From Streptomyces maremycinicus (GTDB lineage Bacteria > Actinomycetota > Actinomycetes > Streptomycetales > Streptomycetaceae): DNA of 64,000 bases. Below the pieces are notes generated by a model. The model searched no databases and was not told the origin of the DNA. It saw nothing but the letters and a program-made list of their open reading frames with translations. The position numbers were made by a program, and so were the translations under genes. This document shows positions 41,673-50,265 of this stretch, one piece after another. How positions within the stretch are numbered: the stretch's first letter is position 1; each line of letters begins with the position of its first letter. Location: positions 248,001-312,000 of the forward strand of contig NZ_BBYG01000016.1 in the NCBI RefSeq assembly GCF_001184025.1. Reading direction: 5' to 3'.

Positions 41673-42632
41673 TCAGGTCACGTCGTCATAACCGTTGACG
41701 CGCTCCGTGGTCGACTGCTCCGGCAGCGCGCGGTGCGCGGTCACGGGTTCGACCTCGCCGATGTCCTCGGGGCTGAGGTCCAGCTCGGAGGCCTCGTCGT
41801 CGGCCGGCCCCAGGGCGTCGCGGCGGCGCCTGCGGCGGTCGTTCAGCAGGGAGAAGGCGGTCGCGCCGAAGTACAGGATCCAGATCGGTCCGGCGAGCGC
41901 CAGCATCGAGATGGGGTCGGTGCTGGGGGTGGCGACGGCGGCGAACACCGTGATGCCGATGATCATGGCGCGCCACCAGCCGAGCATGCGCCTGCCCGTG
42001 ACCATGCCGGTGAGGTTGAGGAAGACCAGCAGCAGCGGCAGCTCGAAGGAGAGGCCGAAGACGACGACCATGCGCGTGACGAGCTGGAGCAGGTCGTCCA
42101 GCGGCAGGAGGTTGCTGACGCCGCCCGGCGTGAAGTCGATCAGCACCTTGGCGGTGGTCGGCAGCACGGCGTAGGCGAAGTAGCCGCCGCCCAGGAAGAG
42201 CGGGGCGCCCAGGCCGACGAACGCGTACGCGTACTTGCGCTCGTGGTTGTGCAGACCGGGGGCGATGAAGGCCCACAGCTGGTAGAGCCAGACCGGCGAG
42301 GCGAAGACGACACCGGCCATCAGGGAGACCTGGAGGGCCAGCGTGAACGGCGCGAGCAGACCGTTGATCGTGATGCTCGCGCACTTGTTGGTGGCGTCGC
42401 CCGAGTTGAGCTGGCCCGCGATCTCCTCGAAAGTCTTCCCGCAGCCGACCGAGTCGAGGATCGGCTTGGTGAGGAAGTTGATGATGTCGTTGTAGAAGAA
42501 GGCGGCTACGACCGTCACGAGGACGATGGCCAGCATCGCCTTCGCGAGCCGGTTGCGGAGCTCACGAAGGTGATCCGCGAGGGGCATCCGCCCCTCGGGG
42601 TCCTTCTCCTGTTTGCGGGCAGGCTTCAGCAA
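41673..42632 (-). CDS. tatC: Sec-independent translocase protein TatC
   Basis: 319 residues, six helices. MPLADHLRELRNRL and the first loop with SVGCGKTF match TatC. A 60-residue charged cytoplasmic tail follows the last helix. The start is TTG 42632, as the upstream sequence offers no better codon; MLKPARKQEKDPEGRM agrees with other Streptomyces TatC. Receptor for twin-arginine substrates, in an operon with tatA. Confidence 0.95.
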   Translation of the reverse strand: MLKPARKQEKDPEGRMPLADHLRELRNRLAKAMLAIVLVTVVAAFFYNDIINFLTKPILDSVGCGKTFEEIAGQLNSGDATNKCASITINGLLAPFTLALQVSLMAGVVFASPVWLYQLWAFIAPGLHNHERKYAYAFVGLGAPLFLGGGYFAYAVLPTTAKVLIDFTPGGVSNLLPLDDLLQLVTRMVVVFGLSFELPLLLVFLNLTGMVTGRRMLGWWRAMIIGITVFAAVATPSTDPISMLALAGPIWILYFGATAFSLLNDRRRRRRDALGPADDEASELDLSPEDIGEVEPVTAHRALPEQSTTERVNGYDDVT

Positions 42633-42679
42633 CCCACGTTCCCATCTCGTGCGGCGGGCCGGAGGTCACCGGCCCTGCG

Positions 42680-42967
42680 TCAGCGCTTGGTCGTGTCCGT
42701 CGGCTCGGTGACCGGACGGGAACTCGTCACGTCGCCGGGAGAAGCCTGGATGGTGCGCTGAGCCGGGGGCTGCTCGCCGTCGTTGGGCGGGCCGGCGGGG
42801 GTGGCCGTGCTGCTGCCGTCTTCCTTCATCGCCTTCGCCTCGCTCTTGAGGATGCGAGCGGACTTGCCGAGCGAGCGCGCCATGTCGGGAAGCTTCTTGG
42901 CGCCGAACAGCAGGATGACGACGACGAGGATGAGAATGATCTCGGGGGCGCCGAGCCTTCCGAACAT
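42680..42967 (-). CDS. tatA: Twin-arginine translocase pore protein TatA
   Basis: 95 residues. One N-terminal helix (APEIILILVVVILLFGAKK), the hinge FGAKKLP, an amphipathic helix (DMARSLGKSARILKSEAKAM) and a polar tail. GAAGG lies upstream of the ATG. Oligomerises to form the export pore with TatC. Confidence 0.95.
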   Translation of the reverse strand: MFGRLGAPEIILILVVVILLFGAKKLPDMARSLGKSARILKSEAKAMKEDGSSTATPAGPPNDGEQPPAQRTIQASPGDVTSSRPVTEPTDTTKR

Positions 42968-43018
42968 AAGTCTTTACCTTCTCACCGAGGCTGCGGGGGC
43001 GGGTTGCCGTCCGATCGG

Positions 43019-43034
43019 TCGGACAGCTGTCCGA
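43019..43034. promoter_or_regulatory. Palindrome TCGGACAGCTGTCCGA upstream of tatA
   Basis: Perfect 16-base palindrome about 50-70 bases before the tatA start. Its size fits a dimeric regulator; none is identified. Confidence 0.45.
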
Positions 43035-43150
43035 ACGGTCGTGTTGACAGCGATCGTAACGCTCAGGGGTAAACGTGAGGCAATCCCCGTGCGTACTCCC
43101 GGTCAGCGGTCCGGGCCTCGTTCTCCGAGCCGCGACCAGCAGCGTACCTG

Positions 43151-43169
43151 CCCGCCCCGCCGGGGCGGG
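43151..43169 (-). terminator. Hairpin CCCGCCCC-GCC-GGGGCGGG
   Basis: Perfect 8-pair stem about 80 bases beyond the small membrane protein stop; likely ends the pafBC operon transcript before tatA. Confidence 0.6.
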
Positions 43170-43250
43170 AGGGCGAAGTGGCGCAAAACGCTTTCACCCC
43201 GGGACTCACAGGACGCGCACAGCGCCACCCGGGGGCCGCCACAGCGACCG

Positions 43251-43445
43251 TCACAGAGTGTCCACAGCCCGTGCCGCGCTCGCGGCGGCGCGTTCCAGAT
43301 CCTGCGCCGCCCGGTCGATCCGGCGCGCGGACTCCGCGACCTGCCGTCCCAGACGCCGCGCCTCGGTGAAGACCCGTACGGCGAACACCGCGAGGACGGC
43401 GAGACCTGCGAAACCCATGGCAACCGCGAACATCGGCCAGAACAT
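43251..43445 (-). CDS. Small conserved single-pass membrane protein
   Basis: 64 residues: one helix (2-22) followed by an amphipathic, alanine/arginine-rich segment with heptad character (RRLGRQVAESARRIDRAAQDL and on, in parts). It lies between the zinc-ribbon protein and tatA. A start with no strong ribosome site and the codon bias argue weakly but adequately for a gene. Function unknown. Confidence 0.7.
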   Translation of the reverse strand: MFWPMFAVAMGFAGLAVLAVFAVRVFTEARRLGRQVAESARRIDRAAQDLERAAASAARAVDTL

Positions 43446-43465
43446 GGGGGCGAGCCTAGACCGTC

Positions 43466-43756
43466 CTAGGGGGTGTGCAGCCGCAGGGTCCTGACCCCGC
43501 CGCCGGTGAGCAGTTCGACGATCCGCTCACCGGCCGGCTTGCGCACGGCCGCCCCGCAGTCGGGACACGTGAAGGAGTAGAAGGTGGTCCGGCTGGACGC
43601 GCCGATCGCCAGCCGCAGGGCACTCGCGGCCAGCTCGAAGGCACCCCGGCAGTCGGGACACCCGGCCCGGAAGCGGACCGGACCCGCACTGCGCATCCCG
43701 GCGAACGCGGAGGCCACCGAGATGCCCCGCACGCCCGACGCCGTCGACTCGCTCAC
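43466..43756 (-). CDS. Small zinc-ribbon protein
   Basis: 96 residues with two CxxC knuckles (Cys33/36 and Cys64/67) that should bind one zinc. The GTG start overlaps the pafC stop (GTGA), so it is the third gene of the pafBC operon. Function unknown. Confidence 0.82.
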   Translation of the reverse strand: MSESTASGVRGISVASAFAGMRSAGPVRFRAGCPDCRGAFELAASALRLAIGASSRTTFYSFTCPDCGAAVRKPAGERIVELLTGGGVRTLRLHTP

Positions 43757-44832
43757 AGCCCCTGCTCCCGCCCCTCGAACCGACCCTCGCCGCGCTGTCC
43801 CGGCTGCTCGCCCGGCTCCGCGTGCGACCCCCCGGCCACGCCCGGCGCCTCGATCACGTCGTACGCCGCCAGCGCCTCACGGGCGGCCCGGCGGGCACTG
43901 TCGGCGAGCTCCGGAGGCGAGACGATCCGGCCGTCACGGCCGAGCCGCAGCGCCAGCCGCCTGAGCGAGGCGGGTTCGGGCGTGCGCAGAGTGATACGCA
44001 GCCCGCCGTCGGAAAGCTCATCGGCACTGTCGTGCGGGTAGTACTCGGCGACCCAGCGGCCGCCCGGACCGACCTCGACGACGACCTCCGGGTCCTCGGC
44101 GGCCGGCTGGACAAGCCCCTCCGACAGATCCCGCAGCTCGATCTCGGGCGGCGCGGACGGCTCGTCGAGGATCTTGATCTCGGCGACCCGGTCCAGCCGG
44201 AAGGTGCGGCGCGCCTCCGAGCGGCGGCACCAGGCCTCCACGTACGTGTGCCCGACGCTGACCAGCCGGATGGGATCGATCTCACGCTCGGTGACCTGGT
44301 CACGGGCGGGCGAGTAGTAACGGATCCACAGCCGGCGCCGCTCGGAGATCGCCCGGTCGACATCGGCGAAGACCCCGCCCTCCGACTCGAACGTCACCGA
44401 CAGCCGCGCGCTCGCGCCCGCCGCCTCACCGGCCGAGGCCTCCACCTTGGCGGTCGCCCGCAGCAGCGCCTGCCGGTCGCCCTCCCGCAGACCGGGCAGC
44501 GTGGACACCGCCCGCGCCGCGACCAGCAGCGCGGTCGCCTCGTCGGCGGCCAGCCGCAGCGGCTCGGCGGCCTCCGCGCCGAGCGCGGCCGGGTTGTGCC
44601 ACCAGATGCGCTCACCGTCGGTGTCGATGTCGAGGAGATCGCCGCCGCGGAAGCTGGTGCCGCACATGGGCAGCACGTCGAGGTCCGAGACCAGCTCGTC
44701 CTCGGTGATCCCGAACGCGCGCGCCACGTCCTCGATCCGCGCGCCGGGGCGCTCCCTGAGATAGGTCACCAGGGAGAGCATCCGCCGCGTCTGGTCGATG
44801 GCGTTCGTCGGCCTGACCGGTTTGCCTGCCAC
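43753..44832 (-). CDS. pafC: WYL-domain regulator PafC
   Basis: 359 residues: N-terminal winged helix (LVTYLRERPGARIEDVARAFGITEDELVSDL), central WYL domain and C-terminal WCX extension. PafB and PafC together activate the LexA-independent DNA-damage response in actinobacteria. GTG 44832, 18 bases after the pafB stop. Confidence 0.93.
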   Translation of the reverse strand: MAGKPVRPTNAIDQTRRMLSLVTYLRERPGARIEDVARAFGITEDELVSDLDVLPMCGTSFRGGDLLDIDTDGERIWWHNPAALGAEAAEPLRLAADEATALLVAARAVSTLPGLREGDRQALLRATAKVEASAGEAAGASARLSVTFESEGGVFADVDRAISERRRLWIRYYSPARDQVTEREIDPIRLVSVGHTYVEAWCRRSEARRTFRLDRVAEIKILDEPSAPPEIELRDLSEGLVQPAAEDPEVVVEVGPGGRWVAEYYPHDSADELSDGGLRITLRTPEPASLRRLALRLGRDGRIVSPPELADSARRAAREALAAYDVIEAPGVAGGSHAEPGEQPGQRGEGRFEGREQGL

Positions 44833-44850
44833 TGTCTTGCTCGCTCCCCC

Positions 44851-45828
44851 TCAGCCCTTGGCCACGGCACGCAGCCGGTCCACGACGTCCGCACGCAGCT
44901 CGGCGGGTTCGAGGACCACCACGTCCGGCCCGAACTCCACCAGCCAGGCGTCCAGACCGTGCCCGTACGGAATCTCCAACTCGTCCCAGCCGTCGCCGAG
45001 TTCCCGCACCGCCGTGGCCTTCGCCCGCAACGGGTATCCGGCGTCCGTCCGCAGCCTGATCCGCGCGCTGCGGTCGGCCGTCTCCCCCGCCCAGCTCGCG
45101 ACCGTCTCACGGACGGTGACCACATCGGGCACCGGCACGGTGAAACCCGTCCCGCGCGAACGCACCCTGCCGGTGATCCGCGACAGCCGGAAGACCCGCT
45201 CGGCACCCCGGTCGCGGTCATGGCCGGCCAGGTACCAGTGCCCGCGCCAGCACTCCAGCGCCCACGGCTCCACATGCCGGGGCTCCGGGCGCGCGGCGGT
45301 CGCCTTGCGGTAGTCGAACATGACCGGCCGACGGTCGCGGCAGGCCAGCATCAGCGGCTCGAACGCGGCCTCGTGCACGGGGATCCGGGGCTCCAGGGCG
45401 CCATGGGCCTCGTACGGGTCGACGTCCTCGGGCAGCCCCGCGGCGCGCAGCTTCTGGAGAGCGCCGCTCGCGGCACCCGCAAGCCGCGCCTGCTGCCACA
45501 CCTTGGCGGCCAGACCCAGCGCGGCGGCCTCCTCGGCGTCGAGGGTGATCGGCGGCAGACGGTTGCTGTCGCGGCGGGCCAGATAGCCGATCTCGCCGTC
45601 CAGGCTCTCCACGGTCTCGATGACCAGGCCGAGCTCACGAAGATCGTCCTTGTCCCGCTCGAACATCCGGTTGAAGGAGTCGTCCGACCCCGCCGCGCCG
45701 CCGCCCGACCGGAAGGTCTCGACATACGCCTCGATGGAGTCGCGCAGCTCACGCTTGCTGAGCGGCCGGCGCGTCCCGAGCAGACACAGCGCCAGGTTCA
45801 TCAGCCGCTCGGCCTTGGCAATGGCCAT
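44851..45828 (-). CDS. pafB: WYL-domain regulator PafB
   Basis: 325 residues. N-terminal HTH (ERLMNLALCLLGTRRPLSKRELRDSI), WYL domain with ECWRGHWYLAGHDRDR, and WCX end. Partner of PafC. In other actinobacteria pafBC are linked to pafA, here 1.7 kb away beyond two FKBP genes. Confidence 0.93.
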   Translation of the reverse strand: MAIAKAERLMNLALCLLGTRRPLSKRELRDSIEAYVETFRSGGGAAGSDDSFNRMFERDKDDLRELGLVIETVESLDGEIGYLARRDSNRLPPITLDAEEAAALGLAAKVWQQARLAGAASGALQKLRAAGLPEDVDPYEAHGALEPRIPVHEAAFEPLMLACRDRRPVMFDYRKATAARPEPRHVEPWALECWRGHWYLAGHDRDRGAERVFRLSRITGRVRSRGTGFTVPVPDVVTVRETVASWAGETADRSARIRLRTDAGYPLRAKATAVRELGDGWDELEIPYGHGLDAWLVEFGPDVVVLEPAELRADVVDRLRAVAKG

Positions 45829-45902
45829 CGACGCCCTTCGCCTCCCCTATGGTGCTTACCATCGACGACCGTACCGTCCCGCGGTGCCGGGACAAAAGCC
45901 GA

Positions 45903-45930
45903 GGGTCCATGCCCGGGCGGGCATGGACCC
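45903..45930 (-). terminator. Hairpin terminator GGGTCCATGCCC-GGGC-GGGCATGGACCC
   Basis: Perfect 12-pair stem with a four-base loop, 29 bases past the FKBP stop and upstream of pafB. Confidence 0.8.
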
Positions 45931-45958
45931 CAGGTGATCAACACCGGTCGTACGACGG

Positions 45959-46330
45959 TCAGACCTCGAGCAGGTCCACGACGAAGATCAGCGTCTCGCC
46001 GGGCTTGATCGCCGGAGTGGGGCTCTGGTTGCCGTAGGCGAGGTGGGCCGGGATGGTCAGCTGGCGACGGCCGCCGACCTTCATGCCCTGCACGCCCTGG
46101 TCCCAGCCCTTGATGACGCGTCCGCCACCGAGCGGGAAGCGGAACGGCGTTCCGCGGTTCCAGCTGGCGTCGAACTCCTCACCGGTGCTGAAGGCGACAC
46201 CGACGTAGTGGACGCTGACGTTGTGGCCGGCCTGCGCGACCTCGCCGTCACCCTCCCAGATGTCCTTGATCTCGAGGTCCGCCGGGGGTTCGCCGCCGGG
46301 GAAGTCGATCTCGGGCTTGTCAATGCTCAC
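45959..46330 (-). CDS. FKBP-type peptidyl-prolyl isomerase, cytoplasmic
   Basis: 123 residues from GTG 46330 with AGGAG upstream. A single FKBP domain (VSVHYVGVAFSTGEEFDASWNRG; VIKGWDQGVQGMKVGGRRQL; HLAYGNQSP) with the conserved active-site aromatics. Folds cytoplasmic proteins. It lies 62 bases after the FKBP lipoprotein gene. Confidence 0.93.
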   Translation of the reverse strand: MSIDKPEIDFPGGEPPADLEIKDIWEGDGEVAQAGHNVSVHYVGVAFSTGEEFDASWNRGTPFRFPLGGGRVIKGWDQGVQGMKVGGRRQLTIPAHLAYGNQSPTPAIKPGETLIFVVDLLEV

Positions 46331-46392
46331 GTCACTGGCTCCTGCATGTCTCACGGAAAGGCAACACGGACAGTCTTACACCTTCGCCGGCC

Positions 46393-47388
46393 TCAGACCT
46401 TGGCGATGATGTCCACCGAGAACACCATCGTGGAGTCCTTCTCGATGCCGCTGCCGCTCGGCGGGCTGTCGCCGTACCCCAGCGACGGCGGAACGACGAT
46501 GACCACCCGGCTGCCCACCTTCTTCCCCGTCAGCCCCTGCGCCCAGCCCTTGACGACCTGCTGGAGCGAGAACGAGGTCAGCGAACTGCGGCTGTACGAG
46601 GAGTCGAACTCCTTGCCCGTGTCCCAGACGACGCCCTTGTACTGCACCAGCACGGTGTCGTCCGCCGCGAGCTTCGGGCCGTCCCCCTCGATCACGTAGT
46701 TCGACACCAGCTTGGTCGGCGGGTCCGACTCGGGGATCTCGATCGAGGGCGCCTTGCCGTCGGTGTTCGTCCCCACCTTCGGCACCGCCGCGTCGTCCTG
46801 CGGCACGTCCTTGCCCTTGGCCGAGCTCTTCGCGTTGAACGTGTCCTGGATGTCGAAGACGAACACCAGCGTGTCGGTGCCCTTGATGCCCGTGTCGGCG
46901 TCGCCGTCCTTGCCGAAGGCCCAGGTCGGCGGCACCGAGAAGAGCACCCGGCTGCCGGTCTTCTTGCCCGTCAGCGCATAACGCCAGCCGTCGATGGTGC
47001 CACCCTGCGCGAGCTGCGTGAACAGCGGCTTCTTGGTGTCGTAGGTGTTCAGCAGGACCTTCGCGCTGTCCCAGATCTGGCCGAGACAGTTGGCCTGGAT
47101 GTAGTCGTTCTCCGCGACGGTCTTGCCGCTGCCCGCGATCACCGTCTTCACCGCCAGCTGGTCCGACGGCTCACCGGTGCCCTTGGCGACCGTGGGCTTC
47201 TCGTCGAACTTCACCCCGGCCGTGATGGCCGGCAGCGGACCGTCGACGATCTTCGGTGGCGGCGTGGCCCCGGCGGAGGACGACGCGCTGTCGCTCGCCT
47301 TGCTCGAGTCGGACTTGTCGTCGCCGCACGCGGCGAGAGTGACCAGTCCCGCGGGTACGGCGGCAAGGATGAGTGAGCGTCGGCGCAC
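46393..47388 (-). CDS. FKBP-type peptidyl-prolyl isomerase lipoprotein, two FKBP modules
   Basis: 331 residues. Lipoprotein signal with lipobox LAAC (Cys21), a Ser-rich linker, a first degenerate FKBP module (about 78-185) and a second better-conserved module (about 230-331; VLVQYKGVVWDTGKEFDSSY, GLTGKKVGSRVVIVVPPSLGYG). Works outside the membrane in protein folding. GTG start 47388. Confidence 0.92.
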   Translation of the reverse strand: MRRRSLILAAVPAGLVTLAACGDDKSDSSKASDSASSSAGATPPPKIVDGPLPAITAGVKFDEKPTVAKGTGEPSDQLAVKTVIAGSGKTVAENDYIQANCLGQIWDSAKVLLNTYDTKKPLFTQLAQGGTIDGWRYALTGKKTGSRVLFSVPPTWAFGKDGDADTGIKGTDTLVFVFDIQDTFNAKSSAKGKDVPQDDAAVPKVGTNTDGKAPSIEIPESDPPTKLVSNYVIEGDGPKLAADDTVLVQYKGVVWDTGKEFDSSYSRSSLTSFSLQQVVKGWAQGLTGKKVGSRVVIVVPPSLGYGDSPPSGSGIEKDSTMVFSVDIIAKV

Positions 47389-47460
47389 GATGAAGCCTCG
47401 TAATCGGTCGATCTTCTGATGGCGTGCGCGCTACCTTAGCGACCATTGTCGACGTGCGAA

Positions 47461-47516
47461 GGGCGCCGTACGGGAACGTACGGCGCCCGTGTCGCGTTCC
47501 GCACCGCGTGCGGAAC
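47461..47516 (-). terminator. Twin hairpins after pafA
   Basis: GGGCGCCGTACG-GGAA-complement (47461-47488), then GTTCCGCAC-CGC-GTGCGGAAC (47496-47516). Both stems are perfect and begin 7 bases beyond the pafA stop. Confidence 0.8.
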
Positions 47517-47523
47517 CCGTCAC

Positions 47524-48885
47524 TCACATTCCGGCGATCAGTTTCTCCACCCGGTCGTCCACCGACCGGAACGGGTCCTTGCACAACACGGTTCGCTGTG
47601 CCTGGTCGTTGAGCTTCAGGTGGACCCAGTCCACCGTGAAGTCCCGGCGCTGTTCCTGCGCACGGCGGATGAAGTCACCGCGCAACCGCGCCCTGGTGGT
47701 CTGCGGCGGCACCGACTTGCCCTCGAAGATCTTCAAGTCGTTGCAGATCCGCGCGGCTTGGCCCTTTCGCTCCAGCAGGTAGTACAGACCACGACGACGG
47801 TGGATGTCGTGATAAGCGAGGTCTATCTGCGCCACCCGCGGATGCGACATGGTCATGTTGTGCTTGGCCCGGTACCGCTCGATGAGCTTGTACTTCATCA
47901 CCCAGTCGATCTCGGTGCCGATCCGGTCGAGGTCCTCCGCCTCGATCGCGTCCAGCGTGCGGCCCCACAGCTCCAGGACCTGGTCGACGGTGCCGGTCCG
48001 CACACCCCGGCGCTCGACGAAGTCCACGGCCTTCTCGTAGTACTCCCGCTGCACCTCCAGCGCGGAGGCCTCCCGGCCGCTGGCCAGGCGCACCTTGCGC
48101 CGGCCCGTGATGTCGTGACTGACCTCACGGATCGCCCGGATCGGGTTCTCCAGCGTCAGGTCCCGCATCACCGTGCCCGCCTCGATCATGCGCAGCACCA
48201 GGTCGGTCGCGCCGACCTTCAGCAGCATGGTCGTCTCGGACATGTTGGAGTCACCGACGATGACATGCAGACGGCGGTAACGCTCGGCGTCCGCGTGCGG
48301 CTCGTCGCGCGTGTTGATGATGGGCCGCGAGCGCGTCGTCGCGGAGGAGACGCCCTCCCAGATGTGCTCGGCCCGCTGACTGACGCAGTAGACCGCCCCG
48401 CGGGGCGTCTGAAGCACCTTGCCCGCGCCGCACAGCAGCTGGCGGGTCACCAGGAACGGGATCAGGATGTCCGCGAGCCGGGAGAACTCCCCGTGCCGGG
48501 CCACCAGGTAGTTTTCGTGGCAACCATAAGAGTTGCCCGCCGAGTCCGTGTTGTTCTTGAAGAGGTAGACGTCGCCCGCGATTCCTTCCTCGTGCAGGCG
48601 TCGTTCCGCGTCCACCAGGAGTCCTTCGAGAATGCGCTCGCCGGCCTTGTCGTGGGTGACCAGCTCGGTCACGTTGTCACATTCCGGTGTCGCGTATTCC
48701 GGATGCGATCCCACGTCGAGATAGAGGCGGGCGCCGTTTCGCAGAAAGACATTGCTGCTTCGGCCCCATGACACGACACGGCGGAAGAGGTACCGCGCCA
48801 CCTCGTCGGGAGACAGCCGGCGCTGTCCCCTGAACGTACATGTGACGCCGTACTCGTTCTCCAGCCCGAAAATGCGGCGGTCCAT
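47524..48885 (-). CDS. pafA: Pup--protein ligase PafA
   Basis: 453 residues, carboxylate-amine ligase fold. GLENEYG carries catalytic Glu9; RLYLDVGSHPEYATPE holds the aspartate base; KNNTDSAGNSYGCHENY and INTRDEPHAD are typical of the PafA/Dop family. Joins the C-terminal glutamate of Pup to target lysines using ATP. It lies 9 bases after the MFS gene, apart from the main proteasome cluster. Confidence 0.95.
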   Translation of the reverse strand: MDRRIFGLENEYGVTCTFRGQRRLSPDEVARYLFRRVVSWGRSSNVFLRNGARLYLDVGSHPEYATPECDNVTELVTHDKAGERILEGLLVDAERRLHEEGIAGDVYLFKNNTDSAGNSYGCHENYLVARHGEFSRLADILIPFLVTRQLLCGAGKVLQTPRGAVYCVSQRAEHIWEGVSSATTRSRPIINTRDEPHADAERYRRLHVIVGDSNMSETTMLLKVGATDLVLRMIEAGTVMRDLTLENPIRAIREVSHDITGRRKVRLASGREASALEVQREYYEKAVDFVERRGVRTGTVDQVLELWGRTLDAIEAEDLDRIGTEIDWVMKYKLIERYRAKHNMTMSHPRVAQIDLAYHDIHRRRGLYYLLERKGQAARICNDLKIFEGKSVPPQTTRARLRGDFIRRAQEQRRDFTVDWVHLKLNDQAQRTVLCKDPFRSVDDRVEKLIAGM

Positions 48886-48894
48886 GAGTGAACA

Positions 48895-50145
48895 TTACGC
48901 CCGATCCCCTGAACTGAAACGGGGTTCGGCAGCACGGTTTGGATCATTTTCCGATGAAGCCGCAACCACCCCACCGCGGGCGGGAACTGCCAGTACCCGC
49001 CCTGTGGCCAGCAAAACCACCAGCGACACGCCACCCGCCACAGCCGGCACCGCGAACCCCCACTGCGCACCACCGGCCTCGACGACCGGACCCGCCAGGC
49101 CCGTTCCCACCGACGCGCCGACCGTGAACGTCGTCACCAGCCAGGAGAACGCCTCCGTCACCGTCCCGCGCGGCGCGTGCCGGTCCACGATGACGAACGC
49201 ACACGCGATGGCAGGCGCCAGGAACACACCCGCCAGCGCCGTCAGCGCCACCGCGCCCGGCATCAGCGTCAGCGGCAGATAACACACCGCCAGAAGCGCC
49301 ACCAGCACCCGCAGTCGCCGCTCCGGCGCCCCCGCCCACCGCCGCGCCCCGTACACCACACCACCGACCAGCGCGCCCAGCCCCAGCGCCGCCATCAGCC
49401 AGCCGTACACCGCGTCACCGCCGTGGTCGTCGGCGTACGGCACGGACGCCACCGTGATGGAACCCAGCGCGACACCGACGAACAGGAACGCGCCCAGCAG
49501 GGCCAGCAGACCGGGCGAACGCAGCGCGCCCAGCCAGTGCGCCTCGCGCGGGGCCGAGCGCCACGCGCGCGAGGGCGGCGACACGACCACCGACAGCGCG
49601 CCCAGCACCCCGACCGCGTTCAGCGCCAGCAGGGCCCCCTGCGCCGACCACACCGACACGCACAGGGTCACCAGCAGCGGCCCGACGGTGAACATCACCT
49701 CCTGCGCCACCGCGTCCATCGCGTAGGCCGTGTGCACCTGCTCCTCCCGGCGCAGCACCCCCGGCCACAGCGCCCGCAGACCGCCCTCCAGCGGAGGCGT
49801 GAACAGCCCGGCCGCCGCCACCGCCGCATGGGCGAGCGGCAGCGGGTCCGTGCCCACGAAGGCGAAGACCGCCATGGCGAGCGCCGAGACGAGCGCCGCG
49901 GGCAACTGCACCCGCGGCTGTCCGTGCACGTCGACCAGCCGGCCCAGCAGCGGCTGCCCGACGGCGTTGGCCACGCCGTACACGGCCGCCAGCGCACCCG
50001 CGAGGCTGTACGTGCCGCCCTCCGCCCGCACGAACAGCACGATCGCGATGGCGGCCGTGGCGTTGGGCAGCCGGCCCACGAGCGTGCCCGTCAGCAGCCG
50101 GGCGGCGTGCTTCGCCCTGAGGATCTCGAGGTATCCCGCGGCCAA
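48895..50145 (-). CDS. MFS transporter
   Basis: 416 residues, twelve helices, from TTG 50145 with GGAGG seven bases upstream; a longer version from GTG 50184 lacks a ribosome site. The N-terminus GTLVGRLPNATAAIAIVLFVRAEGG suits the sugar/drug efflux branch. Nine bases before pafA on the same strand, so possibly co-transcribed, and divergent from the LacI regulator, its probable controller. The substrate is unknown. Confidence 0.85.
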   Translation of the reverse strand: MAAGYLEILRAKHAARLLTGTLVGRLPNATAAIAIVLFVRAEGGTYSLAGALAAVYGVANAVGQPLLGRLVDVHGQPRVQLPAALVSALAMAVFAFVGTDPLPLAHAAVAAAGLFTPPLEGGLRALWPGVLRREEQVHTAYAMDAVAQEVMFTVGPLLVTLCVSVWSAQGALLALNAVGVLGALSVVVSPPSRAWRSAPREAHWLGALRSPGLLALLGAFLFVGVALGSITVASVPYADDHGGDAVYGWLMAALGLGALVGGVVYGARRWAGAPERRLRVLVALLAVCYLPLTLMPGAVALTALAGVFLAPAIACAFVIVDRHAPRGTVTEAFSWLVTTFTVGASVGTGLAGPVVEAGGAQWGFAVPAVAGGVSLVVLLATGRVLAVPARGGVVAASSENDPNRAAEPRFSSGDRA

Positions 50146-50194
50146 TGTCCCGCCTCCGTCGGCTCGCCCGAGGCAGGCGACCACCTCGAGGTTT

Positions 50195-50221
50195 TACGTA
50201 TAACGTCTCTTGTCATACGTA
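50195..50221. promoter_or_regulatory. Inverted repeat TACGTAT-N13-ATACGTA
   Basis: Seven-base dyad in the 120-base gap between the MFS and LacI genes. Candidate LacI-family or RNA polymerase region; operators of this family are usually more compact, so uncertain. Confidence 0.4.
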
Positions 50222-50265
50222 CCATGTGCGCTGTTCGCCAGTCCAGAAGAAGGAGCAGGCCCACG

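Larger units (their letters stand above)
42968..43250. other. Promoter region of tatAC with palindrome and terminator
   Basis: No gene seen. Holds the 16-base palindrome TCGGACAGCTGTCCGA (43019-43034) and the terminator-like hairpin at 43151-43169. Confidence 0.55.

Noticed and set aside
43044..43072. TTGACA as a plus-strand promoter -35
   Set aside because: No plus-strand gene follows and no matching -10 was found at proper spacing.
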